This document shows, in pieces, positions 9,029-17,969 of a DNA stretch of 20,990 bases. Below the pieces are notes generated by a model, which did not search any database, was not told the origin of the DNA, and was given only the letters and a program-made list of their open reading frames with translations. Each line of letters begins with the position of its first letter. Positions within the stretch are counted from its first letter, which is position 1. Position numbers and translations under genes: made by a program. This stretch comes from Phallusia fumigata (taxonomy: Eukaryota > Chordata > Ascidiacea > Phlebobranchia > Ascidiidae): the NCBI GenBank assembly GCA_008931825.1, contig QXVZ01020605.1:1-20990 (forward strand), in the 5' to 3' direction.

Positions 9029-9757
9029 AACAACGTAAATATGGACTCTTTGTTTGACTTTTATACATTTTTGTTCTTCGTTTTGGCAATGTCGTTGTCC
9101 CTCCTAATTTACTTTGTATCGGTCATCGGTTGAGAACGCCAGCATTTTTACGAGTTAACCTTGTTCCTGGAATCGATAAGTCGTCACCTGAATCGGATCT
9201 TACTAGATCTGAAACAGTTAGGAGAAAACGCCGTCACTCAACAGGCGCCATGTTCTTCGTTTTTATGCCGCACAGTGCAACACGTCATACGATTTTGAGG
9301 AGTTGTTCGAAGATTTTCGCGCTACCTGCGTTTATAATGCGATTTTCTCTCCGCAAAAGTGTTTTAAAGTAATTTAGACTTGGAATGACGNAACAACGTA
9401 AATATGGACTCTTTGTTTGACTTTTATTCATTTTTGTACTTCGTTTTGGCAATGTCGTTGTCCCTGAAATTTTACTTTCTATCGGTCATCAGTTGAGAAC
9501 GCCAGCATTTTTACGAGTTGACCTTGTTCCTGGAACCTATAAGTCGTCACCTGAATCGGATCTTACTAGATCGAAAACGGTTAGGAGAAAACTCCGTCAC
9601 TTAACAGGTGTCATGTCTTCGTTGTCATGCCGCACAGCGCAACATTACGATTTTGAGGAGTTGTTCGAAGATCGCAAAGATTTTCGCGCTACCTGTGTTT
9701 ATAATGCGATTTTCTCTCCGCAAAGGTGTTTTAAAGTAATTTAGACTTGGAATGACG
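9029..9757. repeat. Duplicated, divergent contig ends around the gap at 9391
   Basis: Positions 9029-9390 (362 bp) and 9392-9757 (366 bp) are homologous along their whole length on either side of a single N, with many substitutions and several indels. They are probably two haplotypes. An ORF of 80-83 codons in each copy is not called: in its first half I count about seven amino-acid-changing differences against three silent ones, and a frameshifting indel separates the second halves, as expected for neutral non-coding sequence. Confidence 0.75.
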
Positions 9758-12700
9758 ACTGTTATTTGTAGATAGCGATGTTTTGAATCAGTTTTGAATA
9801 GCGTACAGTATTTAGCGATTATGTCGTTAGTTAAATGACCCATTTGTATTGTTTTAAAATTGGAAATATGTACGTTTAACGATAGTTTAACTTCTAAGAT
9901 AGCTGTTAATTTAGTCTTTAAACGGGCAAATTTAATAACAATCACGCTATAGCTGGCGAGTGGACCTTTGTCACCTTATGGATGCCTCAGTATATGTGTA
10001 TGATTCACAAATCCGTGACTTCGCAACTGTCACGCCGGATAATGAACGTCGAAAGAGAGATCACAAGCACCAGGTAGTCATTTCACTTTACCCAGCAGGG
10101 GACATTCCCTAAACCACGAATGTAACGAACTAGGAGCTCCGCCTATGATGCTGACTATCCTCCTTCTGATGATGATTCAGCACTTCGCATTTCGTTGAAT
10201 CAGCACTAAAATCACATTGATACAGCGGTTTTGATCAGGGACACAATTATATCCGGTTGTTTCACAAACGTAAAGGGCACATGCGATCATTAGTGCTGTA
10301 AGAACGAGCTTTTTTTAAAACGAGCTTTCTTGTTTGCAATCTTATCTTAAAGAGAACAATCTCAGCGTAGAAATCGGTTTGTTAGCATTTGTTGGGCAAT
10401 AGTAACGGTGTCANCTGTTTTTTCTAAATAAATTGCGACCAGCAGGTGCGTTTGGTGCCAGTTGGTAATGCGATGTCAAAGCATGGTATTCCGATAAAAT
10501 GTTAATGCCAGTTTTACCAGTTTCAGTAAACAAACAGTTGTTGTTTGACACAACTTGTCCGCACCTTACATCTCGGCGATGCCCATCTAAATTAATACTG
10601 TGGAGCCGATCAATTCGGTCCATCGCACGGTCAGGCTCTCGTGGGTCTCAAGCTTCAGGTCCACTCGAACCTTTTTTTAGTAAGGCATCAGGCATTAGGA
10701 AAAAACATACAGCCGCCTTTTTAACCCAAATCTGCGCCCTGAACGGTTTTTCTATGAGTGTTTTTATTGTCCCCAGAAGTCAAAAAATTACAAACAAATT
10801 TAAACTTTACCCTGAACTTAACGCACTACTATATCGCTCGTCTTTAAGTACCGCGGCGTAATCCAGATTCGGACCTAGCGCACCGAGTGTACCTGCTCAT
10901 TTAGACTTTATCCACATTAAAGTACTAGGTACGATCGGTTCCTCCAGGAATTACATTTCACAAATTGTTGGTTTTTATGCAGCAAATTGCATTGCACTGT
11001 GCAGCATGCAGCACTTAAAATTCCCATTAATATCCCGACAATAGGTTGAGGTTTTTGCGGAAGTTTAAACCGCTATCAAGCCGCTGCAATAAACTGTCGC
11101 TTGATTACACAACATATATGTCGTTGATCAGGTGACCTTTGTCAGTCCCTTGAGGGTAGAAGAGGAACTTCCGCATATCGGCTGCTATGTAAACTCAGGT
11201 TTCCCATGCAGCTGCGGTGGTTACAATGCAAGGTCGCAGCAGACTAGCGTTTTAAGTTGTTGGAAGTTGGCTGGTTTATTGTGCAATACGATGTTGAATG
11301 AAGGATGTTGTTGTATGACTTGGTGGTGACGAGCTTTTTTGCGTGATTTAAATATTGGCTTGACTAGTATTTGGTGGTTCGAAAATGCATATTCCAGCTA
11401 GCTGTTTAAAAACGCGAATTAATCCTTAAAGGTAATGAAGAAAGGAAAACGGCGTATATTTGTGTTTACATAAAAATGAGAAAAGCAGTTTTCAGGTAGT
11501 TGTGATATGTTCATATTATATTTTCGGTTTTGCGCAGCTCAAAATGTGTATGCCCACAAAATGAGGCGAGATAGTTTTAAGAACTAATTCCTATCTTCTG
11601 TTATTCTGATAAACCATGTAGGAAAATACATCAACATCGTACATATGTACAAAGCTCATTTGTATCTGATCAAACCAATTTAATTTGTTAAACGTCGCAG
11701 ATTCAATGTTTACCCAATTAAAATCACTTCATGCAAAAGTTATAGTTATTGCTGTTCTTATAGTTTTTGCATTGGAAAAGTATTTGAAAAATACCAATAA
11801 TCTTAAAATTTACATCCAAAAAAGTTTTTTATTCAAAAGCTACAAATGTAAAACTTCAAAAGACCGATTTGCAGGCATCTATCCTCATTTGACCATATGC
11901 TTTAATTGTTTGGCGCCTAAATTCTAACATGTAGTACACAGAATTACCAACTAGCGGACGAAGCCAACGAGCTATAGTTAAACTGTTTTCAGAGGAATTC
12001 CCTCGGATGTTTGCGCTTAATGCTTCCGGTATAAGCAGAGCATTGCGTAACATCCAGTATAGCATATGCAGCATGTCGGTAATATTTTGCTCAGTTCCAG
12101 TAGCTCAGTGAATTTGGCCATAGTTGCTGCAATTACGCTACGAGCGCTGAATCAGCACTTCCGTGTGATGACGTCATTTGTTTTTTTGTGTGCTGTTGAT
12201 TGTTTGTGCTTCCGCCTGACTAAGTTGGTGTGGCTGATAATAACAGATCGTCATCAAATATTACGTGATAGATTGGCTTAACTGCAATTATATGTTGATG
12301 ACTTTGTGTACGTCGTAGCATCAACAGTCTCATAGGTTGATTATGCCCGTTGTGCGTTAGTTTGTCTACAGTATACAGCCAGGCTTTGCAATGTTTTACC
12401 GAAGAGAGTTGTGCAGAAATGGAAAAAAATGTACATAGATTGATGCAAGTGTTCGAATCCACTGTGCATAGCACTATCGCTTATGTAATAGGGTTTTGCC
12501 GGGTATTGTGCAGTTAACCTTGGCAAGAGTATTGAAAAGTTTAATTACCCGTTCAGGGACCTTAGCACAGTTTTCATTGGGAAGCTCGAAAATACTCGCT
12601 TTAAAAAGGTTACGTCTGTTTTTGTTGCAAAGCATAAACGTAAATTTTGCACTATGTTTAAATTTAAATGCTTGAACATCATATTGAATTTGCATGTACA

Positions 12701-13222
12701 TTAAAGCAAGAATAGATGGGTCTGGGTTTAACTGAGGAGCAGCCTTAGTTCGTCAACTCTAATTCAAATATGATGCAAAACAGCGCGCTATCGACATTTA
12801 ATTCACCATCGTCTAATAAACAACGTTTGCCATTAAAATGCAAATTGAACCATCGAACTCCTACTTGTGGATGCGAGGTGTCGGGCAACGTGCCTCCGTA
12901 GTGTTTGCAATAAAAGGTTTTTGCTGCAAAGACGATATGAAAGGACGGACCAAAAACTTTGCCTGATGTTGACAGTATTTCAAAAAGCGGCAGTGCAAAA
13001 GTTGTACAATATTTGGCGTTTTTGGGCGTCTTTACAAAATTTGCAAATGTGAGATTACGGAGAAATAGCAACAGGAAGCGCTATATGATATATTATACAC
13101 TGTGTTTGCATTTAGTGCAAATGTGACTACTATTTAAGGCAAAAACTAGTATGCAGTACAGAAAATACGTCTGGTGTGGTAACAAACGTTGTAAAGCCAA
13201 ATGCTGATTCTGTTTTTTGCAG
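9758..13222. other. Long stretch without a convincing gene
   Basis: Mostly AT-rich and presumably intronic or intergenic. It contains a gap at 10414, a CpG-bearing segment at about 10430-10680 with ORFs on both strands, a full CRE palindrome TGACGTCA at 12169-12176, and several 60-120-codon ORFs that overlap each other and lack domain or splice support. Confidence 0.45.
12169..12176. promoter_or_regulatory. Full CRE palindrome
   Basis: TGACGTCA, an exact CREB/ATF site. It is isolated from any called exon, so its function is unknown. Confidence 0.3.
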
Positions 13223-13469
13223 ATTTAAAATAGATCGAAAAAGACACTGTTTGTGCATTGCAAATGGCTTTAACCACGTAGAGCGTGGCACACGCATGAC
13301 CTTATCTGATTCCGAGTATTGTATGGCTTGTCACACAGAGAGGCCTTCGTTGAAACCGCCAGGTGCCACGGGACCCAAGGACGAGGCACTAACCGATCTT
13401 CGTCTTGCTATGGAATTTCCCCGACACAACTGGCTCGTGAAACACCTCAGGAAAGAAAAAATGCTGAAG
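13223..13469 (+). CDS. Internal coding exon, Cys/His-rich segment of an unidentified protein
   Basis: The exon is bounded by a textbook acceptor, TTCTGTTTTTTGCAG, ending at 13222 and a donor, GAAG/GTATGA, at 13470. It starts in phase 2 (one nucleotide completes a codon) and encodes 82 full codons ending in phase 0. Counting from the first full codon, C9 and C11, then C33, C36 and H37 (CMACH) suggest a small zinc-binding fold, preceded by basic FKIDRKRH. The C-terminal half contains KPPGATGPKDEALTDLRLAM and ends in a basic helix-like stretch, WLVKHLRKEKMLK. Codon use is balanced and unlike flanking DNA. Phase compatibility with the exon at 14858 supports a shared transcript. I do not recognise the family; a nuclear or ubiquitin-pathway protein would fit the downstream exons but is inference. 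Confidence 0.7.
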
Positions 13470-14857
13470 GTATGACGTTTAACAAAATCTCCAGGAAAAA
13501 TATTACAGAAATCTACTTTAGTTATTGCGTTAGCACGACTCCAATGTGTTTGCACGTATGTAGTTCGTATATATGTGTTTTATTTCAAAAGCGTTTATTT
13601 CTATTGGCAACTTTTGTAGCTTAAGTTGCAGTTTATCTTAATTTATGCCTTTTTGAAATAGGGTACTAAACGTTCTGATTCTCGTAACTTTTACAGCTTC
13701 TGTTTGTGGTTTAGCAACATTGTAGCAACATAGATCATAGAAGCAACAACATAGAACTGCATTAATACACTTTCAAAGTCCTTAAAAAAGTTTCAACTAC
13801 GAATACTTGCATTTCCGCGTTCACTGCCGATAATGCTCATGCCAACGGGTTGCGGGGTTTGCAGCAGCCACGTTTGAGTGAGTTTTCGGAAAGAACCTTA
13901 ATTTTTCATGACACGATTCGTGCTAAGGGTCCGGAAGCGACCGTGCACTGAAGAAGCGAGTCGCTTCCTCTACTCTGTTGCACCGGACGACACCGTTTCG
14001 CTCCGGATGTTTTTGTTAGAACTTGCAAATTGTATAACGATCGTCACTGGTCATAGGTTGGTTAGGAACTGTTTGATTTAGGCGATTGGATTTCGGCAAT
14101 AGAATAAATATACATATATTCCGACAATGTATTTCATAATAACCCCTAAAAATGTTTAAAAAAAATGTTAAGACTTTAAACAAAACAATATTTTGAAAAC
14201 TCTACTAGGCCGTGATTTTATAGAAATAAATCTTTTTAGTCAGATAATAACTAAAATGCGCAATATTAACCAATAGCACGTATGTATACGAGTACTTGAT
14301 GCAAACATTAAAAGTTTCTTATCTAAATTTTACAATGTGGGTCAGCCTTTGGGGTAAAACGTTTCAGCAATGGTCAGTGAAAATACCCCCTCCGTTGTTG
14401 TGTGTCTTTTATCATACCCCCGACGAGGCTGACCTTACACAGCCCCCCGTTGACCTTTACTTTGATGAAAATTGTACCAGCTCTTGTTCCGTGAGCGTTA
14501 ATGCGCAACAGGCACAAGATGATTTCAGCTGACAAATGGACTTTTATGACCATTTGGATTAAACAAATGCCGTACCAAAAACAATATCGACAAAGCAGTA
14601 ATTTTTGTTGATATGTTTCACATGCAAAAGTCTTGTCCAAGTTGTTCCAAATGTAACATTGGTCATACGCACTTTTTAAAGTGCCCCTTTTCCCGTCTAC
14701 AAAACTCGTATGTAAGATGACAAGTTTCAACGTATGATACCAAGATGCGATTACAACGTCAACCTCCTAACCTATCAAAACAGTTTATTCATTAATTTTG
14801 CAGCTGTCAAAATATCCTTAAAGTCTGTCCAACAATTCGCATTTCATTTCTCCGCAG
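13470..14857 (+). other. Putative intron between the first two exons
   Basis: A GT-AG interval of 1,388 bp, AT-rich apart from the structured GC-rich block at 13930-14007. ORFs at 14296-14532 (plus) and 14374-14730 (minus) are mutually overlapping and lack splice signals. An earlier acceptor-like TTTTGCAG near 14802 would put a stop in frame within six codons, so the acceptor at 14857 is preferred. Confidence 0.55.
13930..14007. repeat. Nested inverted repeat / potential stem-loop
   Basis: An outer arm, TCCGGAAGCG at 13930-13939, is inverted with one base missing as CGCTCCGGA at 13999-14007. Inside, GAAGCGA at 13953-13959 is perfectly inverted as TCGCTTC at 13961-13967 around a single G. A third, imperfect pair is CCGTGCA near 13941 and TGCACCGG near 13979. 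It is markedly more GC-rich than the surrounding intron. It could be a folded RNA element, a remnant of a foldback transposon, or an ETS-type (CCGGAAG) binding cluster. Confidence 0.45.
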
Positions 14858-15107
14858 CACGACAGGGAAAACGACGACGAAAGCCCAACAAATAACCGGC
14901 CTTCCTCAACCTCACCAAACCAGCCTCCGACTTCATCGCCCACCAAACCCAACAACTCATCGAAATCCCCAGCACCCCTTAAAGACACGTCTTCTCCGGG
15001 CGTCTTCAACCCAGAAGACGGAGTAGTTTCCAAGACGACTTGTGACGTCACTGATCATGTATTTGTGACGTCTACTTCAGTCACAACGCCGGTTACCACA
15101 ACAGAAG
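14858..15107 (+). CDS. Internal coding exon, Ser/Thr/Pro/Asn-rich linker
   Basis: The acceptor ATTTCATTTCTCCGCAG ends at 14857 and the donor AGAAG/GTATTA begins at 15108. The exon enters in phase 0, as the exon ending at 13469 requires, and leaves in phase 1 after 83 codons. It begins with an acidic patch, HDRENDDE, and continues as a disordered, low-complexity linker rich in Ser, Thr, Pro and Asn (for example PTNNRPSSTSPNQPPTSSPT), ending TTPVTTTE. Such linkers join folded domains in regulatory proteins and give no family by themselves. The exon also contains a CRE palindrome at 15043-15050, here translated as part of CDVTD. Confidence 0.7.
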
Positions 15108-15478
15108 GTATTAAAATGCCTGGTCCTATTACAGCACATATTTCGGCGTAACCTGCGGCCTTAAAAGTCAAATTCCTACTGACGCTCGGTGCGAGATCGT
15201 GCCAGGCGCGGTAACCTATTAAGCAAGACAATGTGTATTCCATCGCGCTGGGCTTGCGGGTTTTAAAGCCGTGAGCGTGCTTTCTGAATGTGTTTGTATG
15301 ATAAACAAACATGCTTTGGCAGCCTTACAATTGAAACACGATTTCGGCTTGGCGGATTCTGATGGAGTTTACTGTAATCCGCATTGACACTACAATGACG
15401 TTTCCACAGAGCTAAATTTAATGTTTACCATCATACAAAAATACCACTGGTCAAACGTAAACTTGACTTTACTTACAG
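15108..15478 (+). other. Putative intron
   Basis: A GT-AG interval of 371 bp joining phase-1 exon ends. It includes a CpG-bearing stretch at about 15160-15290; an 85-codon minus-strand ORF across the exon-intron boundary is judged a shadow. Confidence 0.6.
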
Positions 15479-15653
15479 GGTCCCATATGATCGGAATTGT
15501 CAAACCCTTTCATTACTACAACTCCCAAAAATCCAAATCACTTTCTCCAATCAGAAGAGAAGTCCTTTCCGACGAACCGTTACAGAAACGTCGTAAAACC
15601 GAAGATATAAGGTCTGATGTTGACATAAAAAAACGCTTACCCGCAAACGAAGG
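15479..15653 (+). CDS. Coding exon with nuclear-localisation-like basic patch, cut by a gap
   Basis: The acceptor TTTACTTACAG ends at 15478. Two nucleotides (GG) complete the Gly codon begun by the preceding phase-1 exon, and 57 codons follow without a stop. The peptide includes SHMIGIVKPFHYYN, SPIRREVLSDE, the basic QKRRKTE, which resembles a monopartite nuclear localisation signal, and IKKRLPANE. The sequence then reaches the N at 15654, so the exon end is unknown; GAAG/G just before the N would suit a donor whose T lies in the gap. The three joined exons are one open frame of about 220 codons. Nuclear residence is an inference from the basic patch only. Confidence 0.65.
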
Positions 15654-15654
15654 N

Positions 15655-15871
15655 TGGTTTAGGCGGAATCTGGTTTATTTTTTGCCTCAAAGTTACGTCT
15701 CACAAGAAGTTTATCATTTTTGACACTAATTATAGCTGTGTCTAGGTAACCCTCGGTAGTGTACTTACATTTCATTGCACTGTATTTGGTAGCTGGTGGG
15801 AATCTACGTAAGCGTGGTTGCTTTGTAAGACCGCCACTTCAAAAATGAGGATTTTAAAAATAGTAAACAGA
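15655..15871. other. Post-gap sequence without a recognisable exon
   Basis: I searched this stretch for the first half of a MIB/HERC2 domain (an Arg-Gly-x-Asp-Trp-x-Trp motif) and did not find it. Confidence 0.45.
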
Positions 15872-16020
15872 TGACGTGACGTATGGGTTTTCAGCCTGTT
15901 ACTCACAACAAACTTGAGTGCCGTTATTTGGCTAGACTAGCCTAAACGACCAATGTCCTGTCACCAGCTGCACTGATGGGACCTTACAGGTCGAAACAGT
16001 GTGCACTGTCGGCAGCTCAC
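15872..16020 (+). repeat. Dispersed repeat, copy B
   Basis: Related to 1063-1190 in the same orientation, with shared blocks TTTTCAGCCTGTTACTCACAA, CCAATGTCCTG, CACCAGCTGCACTGA and CGAAACAGTGTGC. It keeps the GAGTGCCGTTATTTGGCT segment present in the left allele at 921-1033 but missing in the right allele. It ends about 108 bp before the MIB/HERC2 exon. Confidence 0.75.
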
Positions 16021-16128
16021 GTAACAAAAAGTTTATAAACTTCAAGGAAAAATTGTCCACAAAGTTTAATCTTCTGTGCTCAACCGCCGACATCGTTGTG
16101 ATTCCAACTGCAACTTTTACATCAACAG

Positions 16129-16294
16129 GACAAAGGTGAGGGAAATGTGGGGACTGTGATTGAAGTTGGTCGAAGTGGAAGCAGGACACCGGACAAGACA
16201 GTCGTAGTTCAGTGGGATTGTGGAATCAGGACCAATTACAGAGTAGGCCACGGGGGTGCGCATGACCTCCTCGTACTTGACAGCGCCCTAGCAG
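16129..16294 (+). CDS. Exon encoding most of a MIB/HERC2 domain, Mind bomb-2-like
   Basis: The acceptor TTTTACATCAACAG ends at 16128 and the donor GCAG/GTAATA begins at 16295. The exon starts in phase 0, encodes 55 codons and ends in phase 1. The peptide DKGEGNVGTVIEVGRSGSRT, followed by PDKTVVVQWDCGIRTNYRVG and HGGAHDLLVLDSALA, carries the family signatures: D(G)GEGxVGTV, VVVQWDxGxRxNYRxG and GAxDLxxxDxA. The TPD(K/R)TVVVQWD version with the GAHDLL ending resembles the first MIB/HERC2 domain of MIB2, an E3 ubiquitin ligase of the Notch-ligand endocytosis pathway. These domains bind substrate, the Notch ligand tails. The usual first half (Val-Arg-Gly-x-Asp-Trp-x-Trp) would be on an upstream exon that is not in the window, possibly in the gap at 15654. 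No ZZ finger, ankyrin or RING exon follows. Domain identity is confident; orthology to MIB2 and membership in the transcript of the preceding exons are not settled. Confidence 0.85.
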
Positions 16295-17906
16295 GTAATA
16301 GTAATACATGTATTTCATGAAGCATTATTCAAANAAATTAACACGAATAGAGCAACTAGGGCATCAGGATACTTAGCAGCATAGTAAATTTCTCCGTTTT
16401 TGGATGATGACATGAAATAATATACGCATAAAGATTACGTCACTCGGTACATATGCTGCCCAAGTGACGTCACCACCCACGATTCCCGACATTTATAATC
16501 AAACTTCTGTTTATGCTTTTACTTCAACCGGCGAATCGTATTCCGTTCAATCCAAAATAATTTAACCCTTAACTATGCAAAACGCACAATTTGGGAATGG
16601 ATAGTGTTTGCAACATACGTTTTTTAACAACACACCATTATACTGCGCAATTCGCAACATGATCCAAAACCATTGGTCACTTCGTAAAATAAAATACAGC
16701 TGTTTTAGTAAATTGGTATTTTAGGTCATTAATGTTCAATTGACTATGTTTGATACGTTTGATTTGTTCAGTTTAATTTTAGGAAAGTACTTCGTCATTG
16801 TTTAAACGCAATTTAATTCGGCAATACTCACAGTTTCAAAATACATTTTCTTGCTACACAATACCATTCTTACAAACCGCGTGGAGGATGGCAGTTTCCA
16901 AGTTCTCTTGCAGGTAACAAACACCTCGTCCCATGTATTCACTACCTGTGCTTAACACCAAGGTTACGCTTGTAAAATGCTACAAGCTTTTCGTTCAGTC
17001 AATACCCAGGACAACACGCATATGTAACTACAGCGAATCAAAAGTCTAACTTGGGCCCGTCCTACAGTTCTTTCGGCCTAAATCCGCATCATTGTTATTA
17101 ACTAACAGTCAAAAATAATAAAATTATTTTCCTGATCGCAAATTTCAACAACACAATGTCCCGACAATGCATTTTGAACAGCATCTGTGTTTCTTTGTTT
17201 TTTCGTTTAAGTTTCGTTCTCCCGTGGTGCAATTTTTCCCTCGCAAGTCAACCGTACTTATAAGTTCCAATTCTTAAGCGCTCGTTCCCTGCTGTTTATT
17301 TGTTCTCTCCTTCTTCACAAGTGCTTCACCGAGCTGTGACCAATCTCACGATACACGGAAATACAACTCTCAGTTTGGTGTCACTCTGTCTTCCCAATAA
17401 GCCAAGATTCATTTTTAAGTTTAATGACCAGTCAGAAAAGCTATTTTCAGCAGTGCAAAACTTGTAAGAGCTCATGGCGAACAAATGGCGGTTATTTTCT
17501 TGCAAAGCGAGCATTTGCTGAAAATCTTGTGTACTGGCATGTTTGTTTAACAATAGAAACACAGTATTGGATTTAGCAAGACCTTACTTGTTAAAATCTG
17601 TTCATATTTAACTTGCAAACCTGATCTAGACGTAGACACTGTAATAGTTTAGTGGTGTATATTCTTTTACAAACAAAAGTATCCATGTACCTGTTATGCA
17701 AACAAACACATTACGACATTACTTTTAAATGTAGAGATAAACATGAAAATAGTTAAGGTTACCACGTTTGGAAAATGGAGCTTGTCATATTTATATGTTT
17801 GATTGATAAGGTTTGTAAAAGAATTTTAAACGTATTCGTAGATACTGTTACATATTGTTTCGGGTGTAACAGTTAATAATGGCCTGGAAATTATTCCGGT
17901 GTTTGT
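16295..17906. other. Probable intron or intergenic DNA
   Basis: AT-rich, with an N at 16334 and CRE-type sites at 16437 and 16465. I looked for the Cys-rich ZZ zinc-finger exon expected after the first MIB/HERC2 domain and found none. A 78-codon minus ORF at 17326-17562 has no support. Confidence 0.45.
16437..16473. promoter_or_regulatory. Paired CRE sites
   Basis: ACGTCAC near 16437 and a full TGACGTCA palindrome at 16465-16472, about 25 bp apart, downstream of the MIB/HERC2 exon donor. Confidence 0.3.
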
Positions 17907-17969
17907 ACGTTCATTAATCGAAAATAACGTTCGAAGCAAAGGATTTATACTTTTCGAAAAAATGAACGT
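17907..17969. repeat. Inverted repeat of about 18 bp
   Basis: ACGTTCATTAATCGAAAA at 17907-17924 is inverted as TTTTCGAAAAAATGAACGT at 17951-17969, with one gap and two mismatches, across a spacer of 26 nt. The flanks do not extend the pairing, which argues against a microRNA precursor. It may be a degenerate foldback element or chance in AT-rich DNA. Confidence 0.4.

Noticed and set aside
9421..9742. ORF ending in a protein-like run (YDFEELFEDRKDFRATCVYN) in the right copy of a duplicated pair
   Set aside because: Differences between the two copies are mostly amino-acid-changing and include a frameshift, so the frame does not appear to be under selection.
10499..10861. 120-codon plus-strand ORF, the longest in the window
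   Set aside because: It falls next to a gap, overlaps a minus-strand ORF, is rich in Ser/Arg/Lys without pattern, and has no splice support.
12745..13071. 108-codon minus-strand ORF with Phe-rich sequence
   Set aside because: No domain, no donor or acceptor at sensible positions, and an overlapping plus-strand ORF.
14374..14730. 118-codon minus-strand ORF between plus-strand exons
   Set aside because: It lies in an intron of the plus-strand model, overlaps a plus ORF, and shows no domain. Length is within chance for AT-rich DNA.
14803..14857. Alternative earlier acceptor (TTTTGCAG) for the linker exon
   Set aside because: Entering in phase 0 at that point meets a stop within six codons; the acceptor at 14857 keeps the frame open.
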